From Leptolyngbya sp. SIO1E4 (GTDB lineage Bacteria; Cyanobacteriota; Cyanobacteriia; Phormidesmidales; Phormidesmidaceae), in assembly GCA_010672825.2 (NCBI GenBank), contig JAAHFU020000002.1, positions 1,748,001-1,812,000 on the forward strand: a DNA stretch of 64,000 nt, written 5' to 3'. The notes under the pieces were generated by a model. The model had not been told where the DNA came from, did not search any database, and worked only from the letters and a program-made list of their open reading frames with translations. The position numbers and the translations under genes are program-made. This document shows positions 27,818 to 36,474 of this stretch, piece after piece (within the stretch, counting starts at the first letter, position 1; every line of letters starts with the position of its first letter).

Positions 27818-28900
27818 CTACGGAGATGAACTCGACACATGAACGCGATAGTCTTCTGTTTTTCTTGCCAGCAGCTGGGAAGCACTGCGATTATTAACGG
27901 GCCTTGAGAAGTAGTACCCTTGTACCTTGTCGCAACCGATTTTTCTCAATGATTGAAGCTGTTCTAGCGTCTCGATGCCTTCGGCAACAACATCTAACTG
28001 TAATCGAGATGCCAGCAACAGAATCGCTTCACTCACTATCCAGTTTTGACTCAGAATAAAAGACTTATCGATTTTAAGTGCATCAAAAGGAAAATCTTGA
28101 AGCCGAGCTAAAGAAGAATAGCCAGTCCCAAAATCATCAAGATGAACCTTGACTCCAATTTCTTTTAAGTTGAGGATGTTATCGAGGGCCCTATCTTGAT
28201 TTTCCATCAGGGCACTCTCAGTTATCTCTAGCTTGAGCGTTTCTGGTGTAACCCCAGTTCTTAATAAAATCTCTTGAATTTTTTGACTCAAGTCAGATTG
28301 AGATAACTGAACCGATGACAGGTTAATGCTCATCGAGATGGGTGGATCAGATGGAAATTCTCTTTGCCAGATCCACAATTGTTGACATGCTTGCTCTAAC
28401 AGAGATAGGCCTAAAGGTTGAATAAGCCCACTCTTCTCAGCCAAGGGAATGAAAACTGTGGGTGAAATCACACCCTGGTCAGGATGATTCCATCGGGCTA
28501 GCGCTTCAAATCCAATGACCCTGTCGTCCGTGATCGAAATGATAGGTTGATAATCTAGAAAAAATTCCTGGCGGCTTAAAGCACAGACAAGATCATTCCC
28601 TAACTTCAACCTTTTCATGTCCTCTAAAGACAGCATTGAGGGGATAGCTTCAGACCGATGCTCTATCGCATTTGCTAAACGAGTTAAACGATTGGCGGCA
28701 CTAATAGCAATGCCTAGCAGCCTTTCCCCATCTTCAGAAAAGTTGGCAAACTGCTCGTTGTGGAGAATTTTGAGGACTCCCTGAATGCTTGTCAGAGGTG
28801 TGCGGAGCTCATGACAGACAAGGTTTGATATGTCCTCTATCTGCTCAAGTTGAGCTAGGGTACAATCTGGGATTAATGGACGAGAAGAAGAATGCACCAT
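27818..28900 (-). CDS. HisKA-EAL fusion, probable cyclic di-GMP phosphodiesterase
   Basis: Residues 20-85 resemble a HisKA dimerisation domain, with VCHELRTPLTSIQGVLKIL carrying the histidine, but no ATPase domain follows. Instead residues 100-345 form an EAL domain with all catalytic marks: EALARW, the asparagine of NLSS, EITES, DDFGTGYSSLARL, the lysine of KIDKSF and VAEGIE. This predicts hydrolysis of cyclic di-GMP. The HisKA part could accept phosphate from another kinase in the cluster or simply dimerise the enzyme. It converges with the regulator genes. Confidence 0.9.
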   Translation of the reverse strand: MVHSSSRPLIPDCTLAQLEQIEDISNLVCHELRTPLTSIQGVLKILHNEQFANFSEDGERLLGIAISAANRLTRLANAIEHRSEAIPSMLSLEDMKRLKLGNDLVCALSRQEFFLDYQPIISITDDRVIGFEALARWNHPDQGVISPTVFIPLAEKSGLIQPLGLSLLEQACQQLWIWQREFPSDPPISMSINLSSVQLSQSDLSQKIQEILLRTGVTPETLKLEITESALMENQDRALDNILNLKEIGVKVHLDDFGTGYSSLARLQDFPFDALKIDKSFILSQNWIVSEAILLLASRLQLDVVAEGIETLEQLQSLRKIGCDKVQGYYFSRPVNNRSASQLLARKTEDYRVHVSSSSP

Positions 28901-28997
28901 AGTAATAATCGTTACGACAAATTTTCAGGGATCTTTGCTCAGCTAAGACTTTTGGACAGCCATCGATTACTTGGATGCATCACGAATATGCCTACCC

Positions 28998-29285
28998 TTA
29001 AAGAGGTAAAACGTTCCCCTTCGTAAGGTACCGATCATTAGCCTTTGAAGAGAAGGATCTCAAACTCTTCCACAAAGTATACCCAGACGTCGTCACCGTA
29101 ATGCATACCTGATTGCCTGCTTCCGAGAGCTGGTAACCATATTCGTAAGCATCTAAGCGCTTGTCGGGACCGTAAATCTTGAGCTGTGCGTAAAGTTCAT
29201 TTTGGTAAGCCATGCCGACTTTAATACCTTCCTGCCAGTACTTAAATGAACTGACGAGTTCTTCTGGAATAACGATTGGGAGCAT
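28998..29285 (-). CDS. Conserved hypothetical protein
   Basis: I start it at the ATG complementary to 29283-29285, giving 95 residues beginning MLPIVIPEELVSSFKYWQEG. A further upstream start adds nine residues. The sequence is soluble, with helical openings and an ITVTTSGYTLWKSL end. I recall similar small cyanobacterial proteins without assigned function. It lies 97 bp upstream of the HisKA-EAL gene on the same strand. No motif suggests an activity. Confidence 0.6.
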   Translation of the reverse strand: MLPIVIPEELVSSFKYWQEGIKVGMAYQNELYAQLKIYGPDKRLDAYEYGYQLSEAGNQVCITVTTSGYTLWKSLRSFSSKANDRYLTKGNVLPL

Positions 29286-29739
29286 AAGTACGTAATGCAA
29301 CAAACTGGACAATAGGGGAGCTCTAAGCGTCCATAAGCTTTAGCACATACCGTATAGGAGGAATGTGACAGGCGTGTGACGCTTCAGATGACTCTGACTA
29401 AATCACCAACCTTGCCTTGACTCCACGCTGCCTGTTGGTCAAACCTGTGCTGCTGAGCCTGAAGAACTTCAAGCGGGTTCTGCCCTTGTCGCAATGGTTT
29501 TAGCCCCTGGCTCCCAAAATTCTGTCTGATAACTCTTTGTAGAACCCTATCTGGTGTCCTCAGCTATCAGTTTTCTGTAAGCCTTCGTTATCTTGAGATT
29601 CCGTACCTACATATCGCTTTAACATTAGTTTTATTAACGAAGATGCACTCCATAAATTATTTTTTTTGATTGGATGTTAATGCCCTAATCTTTGTTAACA
29701 CCCTTTTATCATCGCGGTTCCCTAATATTGAGGAATTTC

Positions 29740-29865
29740 ATGGCTACTGCTAGTCGATTAAGATCCAGGGCTGACGCTGCCTTCACTGCTCGCAACCCTT
29801 CACAAACCTTGAAGAAAATGGCAGGTTGTCACATTTACTCAAACAGAGTTGGTGTGAAAATATAG
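29740..29865 (+). CDS. Possible small protein, 41 residues
   Basis: The frame starts with ATG 6 bp after GAGG (29730-29733) and begins MATASRLRSRADAAFTARNP. It is basic and soluble with one cysteine. Support is the good ribosome-binding site and an A/T-rich upstream region with promoter-like character. I do not recognise the family, and chance cannot be excluded. Confidence 0.35.
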   Translation: MATASRLRSRADAAFTARNPSQTLKKMAGCHIYSNRVGVKI

Positions 29866-29931
29866 TTTTGAAACGAGCGTTCAGGCTAAGATACGCAACA
29901 ATAGAAATAAATTTTTCGTAAGGAATTGGTA

Positions 29932-29967
29932 GTTTAATAATCTTTTTCGGCAAAAAGATTATTAAAC
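29932..29967. other. Perfect 16-bp inverted repeat, tetraloop CGGC
   Basis: GTTTAATAATCTTTTT (29932-29947) and its exact complement (29952-29967) form an A/T-rich hairpin with a 4-nt loop. The T5 tract falls within the left arm and no U-tract follows the right arm on either strand, so it is not a standard terminator. Confidence 0.65.
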
Positions 29968-30204
29968 CTGTTTGTCAGGGCAGCACTGCTAGTAAACAGT
30001 TGCTATCCTGACAGATTAATGTCCTTGATCTCTTAGACCTCAGGCCAGCCTCTGAGTATTGCTGCTTTGCTGGGCATCCTAGAGGGAGAATGGGTGATAC
30101 CGGTCAAAATGCCGGATGCTTTCGGAGTTTGGCCCATAACGACAATTTGAGCCATTACATTTCGGGTTCCCTGAGTCCGTGCCGACGTAGTTGTTTTGAC
30201 CCTA

Positions 30205-33200
30205 ATGCCTGACAGCAACCCCATGAGTCCTAATGCTGAGCCTGCTTCCAAGACAATTCTCATTGTCGATGATACGCCGGCCAACTTACGGTTGCTAGCG
30301 AGTCTGTTGTCTACTCATGGCTATGTCGTGCGTCTAGCTCCTAACGGTAACCTGGCGCTGATGGCCATTCAGCATGATTTGCCTGATTTAATCTTGCTGG
30401 ACATTCGGATGCCCAAAATGGATGGTTACGAAGTGTGTCAGCGCCTGAAGGCAGACGATCTCACCCGTGAAATCCCTGTCATTTTCTTAAGCGCCTTACA
30501 GGAAGGGAGCGATAAAGCGAAAGCATTCGAAGTGGGGGGAGCTGACTACATCACCAAACCGTTTCAAACAGAAGAGGTGATTGCTCGGGTGCGGCATCAG
30601 CTGCAATTGCTAGATCTGCAACAACAGCTCCAGCAACAACACCAATCTCTTCTGGCAAAAAATCAGCAGCTCGAACAAGAAATTCGCGATCGCACTCGCG
30701 TTGAGGCTGAGCTGAGTCAAGAAAAGACCCTCCTGCGCAGCGTTATAGATGTTATCCCAGATTTCATTTTTTACAAGAATCAAGAAGGTAGATATCTCGT
30801 TTGGAACCAAGCCTTCGAAGCCTTTACCGGGCTCGCTCCTGCAGAGATTCTCCATCAAACAGATGCCGACTTATTTTCGCCAGAGGCCGCCGAGTGGATT
30901 CAGGCCAAAGATCAACAAGTACTGACAACTCAATCGTCTCTCCGCTATGAGGAATGGGCCACCTTTTCTAACCAGGCTCGGCGATTACTTGATATCTACA
31001 AAATTCCAGTTCAAGGCTCTGAAGGAAATCTCTTGGGGCTGCTCGGTGTCTGTCGCGATATCACTGAGCGCAAGGCCAATGAACAAACCCTGGTTAGAAC
31101 ATCCCAAATCTTGGCAGCGTTTAGTGATAACCTCAAACAGCTGCATCGTCTGAATATCAGACGCTTTGACAATTTTGAGAACCTGGCAGAGGCTTATCTC
31201 ACAACTGGCTGCCAGGTTATGAATTTTTCAGGTGGCGTCATCGGGTTCTTAGAAGACGACAACTATGTGGTTGCTGCAATTCGGTCTCAGCAAGAAGGCC
31301 TATATCCCAACTTCCACTGCAACGTAGACGAGACCTTCTGCAGCGAGGTTATCAAAACTCAACAGACGATCACCTATGCCCATATCGGTCATCTCCCAGC
31401 GCTAAAGGATCATCCCTTTTACCAGGCATTTAAGTGGGAGTCCCTGATCAGCACCCCGATTTTTGTGGATGGAGACGTCTATGGCAGCCTCTGCTTCTTT
31501 TCTCACAATGCCAGAGTCAACGAGTTTGATCGCTACGAAAAAGAAATCGTTGAGTTAATTGCCCAGGGCATCGGCAAATTTATCAGTTCTGATCGTATTG
31601 AACAGCAACGTCAGCAGGCTGAGACGGCCTTAAGAGAAAGCGAGGCACGTTTTCGACAGTTGACAGAGCGAATTGAAAACGTTTTTTGGATTCTGGAACC
31701 TTCGCAACAGCGATTTACCTATGTTTCTCCTGCCTACGAAACTATCTGGGGTCGCCCCTGTGAAGCGGTTTTGCAAAATCCTCATCTTTGGGAAACGGCA
31801 ATTTATCCAGAAGATACGGATCGCATGGCAGCTATCCGAACTGGGGATCAAAGTTATGACGAAGAATATCGTATTGTTCGTCCTGATGGCAGCATTCGCT
31901 GGATACGCGATCGGGCCTTTCCCATTGCGGATACAGCGGGGCAAGTCTACCGGATTGTAGGTATTGCAGAAGATATCACAGAACTCAAGCGCCAGGAGCA
32001 AGCCCTGCGACTCATCTTTGAAGGCACCGCTGCCAAAACCGGGAGTGATTTCTTTCATTCACTCGTGCGTTATCTCGCAGAGGTTCTGCAGGTTCAGCAT
32101 GTCGTTGTGGGTCAACAAATCGAGGATAACCGGATGCGTGCCCTTGCCTTTTGGCGAAAAGGGCGCTTTTTAAATGATCACGAATACCCGCTATCAGGGA
32201 CACCCTGTCAGCGGGTGCTCGAAGATCAAATTGTCTTCCATGATAAAGACGTACAGCTGTATTATCCCCATGATCAAGACTTAGCAGACTGGGGGATTAC
32301 CAGCTATTTAGGGGTTCCCTTGGCCAATGCCAGCAATAAAGTGATTGGGCATTTAGCCATTCTGGATGAACGGCCAATGCCAGTCGGTCAATTCCGGGAA
32401 TTGACCTTGAAGATTTTTGCAGCTCGTGCCGGGGCAGAGTTGGAACGGCAAACCTTTGAACATGAAATTCAACGGGCGCGAAAAGTGGCGGATGCCGCTA
32501 ACCGAGCGAAAAGTGAATTTTTAGCCAACATCAGTCATGAGTTACGCACGCCGTTGAATGCCATTATGGGGTTTACCCAGTTGATTTTGGGAGAAGGGCG
32601 TATTGATGCCAAAACCCATGAATATTTAGACATTGTTAATCGCAGTGGCGATCATCTGCTGACTCTGATTAACGATGTTTTAGAAATGTCGAAGATAGAG
32701 GCGGGTAAAGTGGCGCTCCGCACCCAGCCGTTTGATCTATTTGCTTTGTTTCAGAGCCTCGAAGATATGTTTTCTTTGCGGGCTAAAGCAAAAAATTTAC
32801 GCCTCAGTCTTGATTGCGCTTCAGACATTCCTCGCTATGTTGAAGCCGATGAAAGTAAGCTGCGCCAAGTTTTAATTAATCTCTTGGGGAATGCTGTGAA
32901 GTTTACCCAGAGTGGACACGTTAGGCTAAGCGTGGCCCATGTCCCCAAATACGAGACTTCTCCTGCAGCGCCAGCGGCAACCACACCTCCTGCCCAATTA
33001 TCTTCGATGACTTTGCTGTTTCGGGTAGAAGACACTGGAGTCGGTATTACTTCTGAAGATCTCAAAACGGTCTTTGATCCGTTTATTCAAACTACGGCAG
33101 GCCATCAGTCCCAGGAGGGAACAGGATTAGGGTTACCCATCAGTCAACGTTTTGTGCAACTAATGGGAGGCACGATTCAAGTTCAGACAACACCTGGGGA

Positions 33201-33951
33201 AGGCTCTACGTTTGCGTTTGAAATTGCGGTACTGCCGGTAGTTCCCCCCGGCAGTAGCCCCTCAACGCTATCTCATCAAATAGTTAAGGCGTTAGTGCCT
33301 GGTCAGCCCCAATATCGTTTGCTGGTCGTGGAAGATCATCGGGCTAATCAATTATTACTGGTGCGGATGCTAGAGACTGTGGGGTTTGCTGTCAAGGTCG
33401 CAGAGGATGGCTTGGCAGCGGTAGAACAGGCCAAAGCCTGGCGGCCCCATTTAATCTGGATGGACATTCAAATGCCCAGAATGAATGGTTATGAAGCAAC
33501 TCGTGAGATTAAATCGGCTGGGCTGCAGCCAGTGCCTGTTATTATTGCTCTCACTGCCAGTGCTTTTGAAGAAGAGCGGGCTCGGGTATTAGCTGCAGGG
33601 TGCGACGATTTCGTTCGTAAGCCATTCCAGAGCAAGCAGATTTTCCAGAAGATGGCTCACTATTTGCCGGTACGCTATCTTTACAGAGCCAACTCAGACC
33701 CTACCGCTAATGGTCTGAATGGCACCCCATCTACCACCGCGATCGCAGATAACCTTACCGCAGCCCTCCGAGCCGTCCCTCCAGCGTTGATTCAGGCATT
33801 AAAGCAGGCTGCCATCAAAGGGTCCGATGAGCAGATTCTGCAGTTAATTGCAGCGTTACCCCCTGAGCACTCAGCCTTAGCGCGAATATTAACCACTTAT
33901 GCCCAGAATTTTCAGTTCGACTCCATTCTTGAGATGCTGCAATGTGAATGA
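30205..33951 (+). CDS. Soluble hybrid histidine kinase: REC, PAS, GAF, PAS, GAF, HisKA, HATPase, REC, helical module
   Basis: Start is the ATG at 30205 (1248 residues). An ATG at 30223 is also possible and a TTG at 30196 less so. The order is receiver with aspartate near 66 (LILLDIRMPKMDGYE), coiled coil, PAS (near 170-290), GAF-like (310-460), PAS (475-590, with VFWILEP), GAF-like (600-755), HisKA with H778 (ANISHELRTP), HATPase_c (EDTGVGI), second receiver with aspartate near 1088 (LIWMDIQMP), and terminal helical module PALIQALKQAAIKGSD. The GAF domains lack an obvious bilin-binding cysteine context. It is followed 45 bp later by another kinase gene. Confidence 0.92.
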   Translation: MPDSNPMSPNAEPASKTILIVDDTPANLRLLASLLSTHGYVVRLAPNGNLALMAIQHDLPDLILLDIRMPKMDGYEVCQRLKADDLTREIPVIFLSALQEGSDKAKAFEVGGADYITKPFQTEEVIARVRHQLQLLDLQQQLQQQHQSLLAKNQQLEQEIRDRTRVEAELSQEKTLLRSVIDVIPDFIFYKNQEGRYLVWNQAFEAFTGLAPAEILHQTDADLFSPEAAEWIQAKDQQVLTTQSSLRYEEWATFSNQARRLLDIYKIPVQGSEGNLLGLLGVCRDITERKANEQTLVRTSQILAAFSDNLKQLHRLNIRRFDNFENLAEAYLTTGCQVMNFSGGVIGFLEDDNYVVAAIRSQQEGLYPNFHCNVDETFCSEVIKTQQTITYAHIGHLPALKDHPFYQAFKWESLISTPIFVDGDVYGSLCFFSHNARVNEFDRYEKEIVELIAQGIGKFISSDRIEQQRQQAETALRESEARFRQLTERIENVFWILEPSQQRFTYVSPAYETIWGRPCEAVLQNPHLWETAIYPEDTDRMAAIRTGDQSYDEEYRIVRPDGSIRWIRDRAFPIADTAGQVYRIVGIAEDITELKRQEQALRLIFEGTAAKTGSDFFHSLVRYLAEVLQVQHVVVGQQIEDNRMRALAFWRKGRFLNDHEYPLSGTPCQRVLEDQIVFHDKDVQLYYPHDQDLADWGITSYLGVPLANASNKVIGHLAILDERPMPVGQFRELTLKIFAARAGAELERQTFEHEIQRARKVADAANRAKSEFLANISHELRTPLNAIMGFTQLILGEGRIDAKTHEYLDIVNRSGDHLLTLINDVLEMSKIEAGKVALRTQPFDLFALFQSLEDMFSLRAKAKNLRLSLDCASDIPRYVEADESKLRQVLINLLGNAVKFTQSGHVRLSVAHVPKYETSPAAPAATTPPAQLSSMTLLFRVEDTGVGITSEDLKTVFDPFIQTTAGHQSQEGTGLGLPISQRFVQLMGGTIQVQTTPGEGSTFAFEIAVLPVVPPGSSPSTLSHQIVKALVPGQPQYRLLVVEDHRANQLLLVRMLETVGFAVKVAEDGLAAVEQAKAWRPHLIWMDIQMPRMNGYEATREIKSAGLQPVPVIIALTASAFEEERARVLAAGCDDFVRKPFQSKQIFQKMAHYLPVRYLYRANSDPTANGLNGTPSTTAIADNLTAALRAVPPALIQALKQAAIKGSDEQILQLIAALPPEHSALARILTTYAQNFQFDSILEMLQCE

Positions 33952-33996
33952 TTTTTCAAAGGGCCATAATCGCGCCAACCGACTTTGAGTCGCTGA

Positions 33997-36474
33997 TTGC
34001 GCCCATGCAAACAAACTCAGGCGCCCTTTTACCCCTTTGATGTTGTCAAGACTGTTGTGAAAGCTTCTCCCTCCTCTCCCCAACCATCTCACCTCCGTTC
34101 CAGACGGATACCGCTATCACTTATCTTAAGGATTCCCTACACCCTACAGATTGTGGTGGCGGTAGGGTTAACGGGATGGTTCTCTCTACGGAATGGGCAG
34201 ATTGCGGTTAGCAAATTAGCGCTAGAACTGCGGGAAGAAACGGCTACCCAAGTTACCCAGCATATTGAGACCCAGCTCACGATCGCCCACAAACTGAATC
34301 AGGCAAATTTAGCTGCGATTGAATTAGGGCTGCTACCGCTGGATGATTTTGACACCATGGGCCAGCTATTTTGGCGGCAAATGCAAATTTATGGGGTTGA
34401 CTACATTAATTTTGCCAACGAAACGGGTGAGTTCATTGGGGTAGAACGCACCGATGACAATCAGCTGCTCATCAATGAAACTCGTGCCCCAGCAATTGAT
34501 TACATGACCATTTATGAGCCTGATGACCAGGGCCGCCGCACCCTAGGCCGGGTGGAATGGGCACCAGATCCTATCCAAGCAGAGGGATGGTATGCCGATG
34601 CAGCAGAGGCAGGTCGTCCAGTCTGGAGTGATCTTTACCAATGGGACGATCAGCCCGAGGTTCTTTCAATCTCTGCCAGTTATCCCGTCTATGACGACAG
34701 TCAACAATTGGTTGGGGTGATTGGGGTTGACCTGATTGTGTCCCAAATGGGCGCTTTTTTACGGGATTTAAAGGGCAATCACTCTGGAGCCATTTTTATT
34801 ATGGAGCAGAGTGGTTTACTGGTTGCCAGCTCTAGCACCTCCCCCACTTTTCAACTCAAGGGGGAAACTGCCCAGCGCCTACCTGCTGCCCAGAGTGAAG
34901 ATCCGCTGATTCAGGCAACGACGCTGCGTCTTCAAGCAGAATTCCCGGCGTTGTCTGAGATTCCTGATCAGACCCCACTAACGTTTCACCTGCATGGAAT
35001 TCAGCAGTATGTCAATGTGACGTCTTACCAAGATGAGGTGGGTTTGGATTGGTTGGTGGTTGTGGTCGTGCCAGAAACGGAGTTCATGGCACAAATCAAC
35101 CAAAATACCCGCATTACAGTGTTAATGTGCTTGCTGGCACTAGTGATCGCAATCCTGATGGGCTTGTTGATATCTCGTCAAGTTAACCAGCCCCTCCGGC
35201 GACTTGTGGAAGCCAGTCAGGCGATCGCCCAGGGTAATCTGGATCACACCATTCAAAGGCCCCACATCCAAGAATTTGAAGTACTGGCTCAAGCATTCAA
35301 CCAAATGGCAGCCCAACTCAAAGCCTCCTTCACCGATATGGAAAATCGAGTTGAGCAGCGCACGGCTGAGTTGGCAGGTGCCAAGACCCAGGCCGAAGCT
35401 GCTAATCGGGCTAAAACTCGGTTTCTGACGAACACCAGCCATGAACTGCGTACTCCCCTCAACATCATTCTTGGGTTTGTGCAGGTGATGCAGCATGATC
35501 AAACGCTGCAGCCTCAGCACCAAGAAACCCTCAAACGCATTCGTCGCAGTGGCCGGTACCTACTGTCTCTGATTAACAATATTTTGGCAGCCACCAAGCT
35601 AGAGGCCAATGAGGTTAGCCTTTATCACGTCTATTTTGATCTGTGGATACTGCTGCATGATTTACAGGTGAGTCTGCATCCCGAAGCAGAAAAGAAGCAG
35701 CTTACCCTGGTTTTGCCCACAACCACTGAGCTCCCTCGCCATATCTTTGCCGATGAAAGTAAACTGCGGCAAGTTTTAATGAGCCTGCTGGATAATGGCA
35801 TCAAATTTACTGATGCTGGACACGTTGAACTTCGTGTTTGGGTAACCTATGAGGACTCCCAGGAGGCAAGCTCAGCCCGCCAGGGGAGACTACATTTTGA
35901 AATAGAAGATTCTGGCCCTGGCCTATCGTTGGCTCCTACTGAACAGCTAGGGGCTCCCTTTGTTCACCCAATCGATGCCAGCCGTACCACCGAGCAGGGC
36001 ATGGGCCTAGGGCTGCATATTAGCCGTGAATATGTCCGCCTTATGGGGGGCTGTTTAACCTATAAAAGTACCCTGAAACAGGGGACGTGTTTTCAGTTTG
36101 CGATTCCTATCGTCGTTGCGCCCCCGCTGGATAGGGGGCCTTTGTCAGACGGAGCATCCCCAATTCTTCCCTCCGAGATCGACACGGCGATATCCATGGC
36201 AGATGCCACAGCCTGGGACAGTTTAGTGCATGACCTCGCTAAGATGCCCTCAGACTGGATTGAACAGGTTGAAGAAGCCGCCCTGAGAGGTGCGGATTCT
36301 ATGTTGAATCAACTCATTGCGCAATTACCCGAAGAGGACACTCCCCTTGCAAACTCCTTGAAGAAGGCAACTCTGAATTTCCGATTTGATACCATCCTTA
36401 AGCTTGTTGAAGGAGTGCGCCATGAAGTATTCCCTAAAGAATCAGCCGAAGAAAGAGATTCTAGTTGTAGATGA
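33997..36474 (+). CDS. Membrane histidine kinase with dCache sensor and helical module
   Basis: The protein has a first transmembrane segment (LQIVVAVGLTGWFSL), a dCache-type extracytoplasmic sensor of about 300 residues (YINFANETGEFIGV, PVYDDSQQLVGVIGVDL), a second transmembrane segment (ITVLMCLLALVIAILMGLL), HAMP, HisKA with H482 (TNTSHELRTP), HATPase_c (EDSGPGLSL, GMGLGLHIS) and the terminal module PSDWIEQVEEAALRGAD. There is no receiver. The start is uncertain: no in-frame ATG precedes the first transmembrane segment, only a TTG at 33997 and a GTG at 34057. Its end overlaps the next gene by 53 bp, so the two are probably coupled. Confidence 0.88.
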   Translation: MRPCKQTQAPFYPFDVVKTVVKASPSSPQPSHLRSRRIPLSLILRIPYTLQIVVAVGLTGWFSLRNGQIAVSKLALELREETATQVTQHIETQLTIAHKLNQANLAAIELGLLPLDDFDTMGQLFWRQMQIYGVDYINFANETGEFIGVERTDDNQLLINETRAPAIDYMTIYEPDDQGRRTLGRVEWAPDPIQAEGWYADAAEAGRPVWSDLYQWDDQPEVLSISASYPVYDDSQQLVGVIGVDLIVSQMGAFLRDLKGNHSGAIFIMEQSGLLVASSSTSPTFQLKGETAQRLPAAQSEDPLIQATTLRLQAEFPALSEIPDQTPLTFHLHGIQQYVNVTSYQDEVGLDWLVVVVVPETEFMAQINQNTRITVLMCLLALVIAILMGLLISRQVNQPLRRLVEASQAIAQGNLDHTIQRPHIQEFEVLAQAFNQMAAQLKASFTDMENRVEQRTAELAGAKTQAEAANRAKTRFLTNTSHELRTPLNIILGFVQVMQHDQTLQPQHQETLKRIRRSGRYLLSLINNILAATKLEANEVSLYHVYFDLWILLHDLQVSLHPEAEKKQLTLVLPTTTELPRHIFADESKLRQVLMSLLDNGIKFTDAGHVELRVWVTYEDSQEASSARQGRLHFEIEDSGPGLSLAPTEQLGAPFVHPIDASRTTEQGMGLGLHISREYVRLMGGCLTYKSTLKQGTCFQFAIPIVVAPPLDRGPLSDGASPILPSEIDTAISMADATAWDSLVHDLAKMPSDWIEQVEEAALRGADSMLNQLIAQLPEEDTPLANSLKKATLNFRFDTILKLVEGVRHEVFPKESAEERDSSCR

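Larger units (their letters stand above)
29286..30204. other. Long intergenic region with strong hairpins and a small reading frame
   Basis: The region holds an A/T-rich stretch, a possible 41-codon gene (29740-29865), a perfect 16-bp hairpin at 29932-29967 and a 7-bp inverted repeat TGTCAGG/CCTGACA at 29973-29979 and 30007-30013. Together the hairpins look like a structured RNA or leader ahead of the hybrid kinase gene. No tRNA was recognised. Confidence 0.45.

Noticed and set aside
30033-30284. 83-residue minus-strand frame overlapping the start of the hybrid kinase
   Set aside because: It is antisense to the receiver domain and has no recognisable features.
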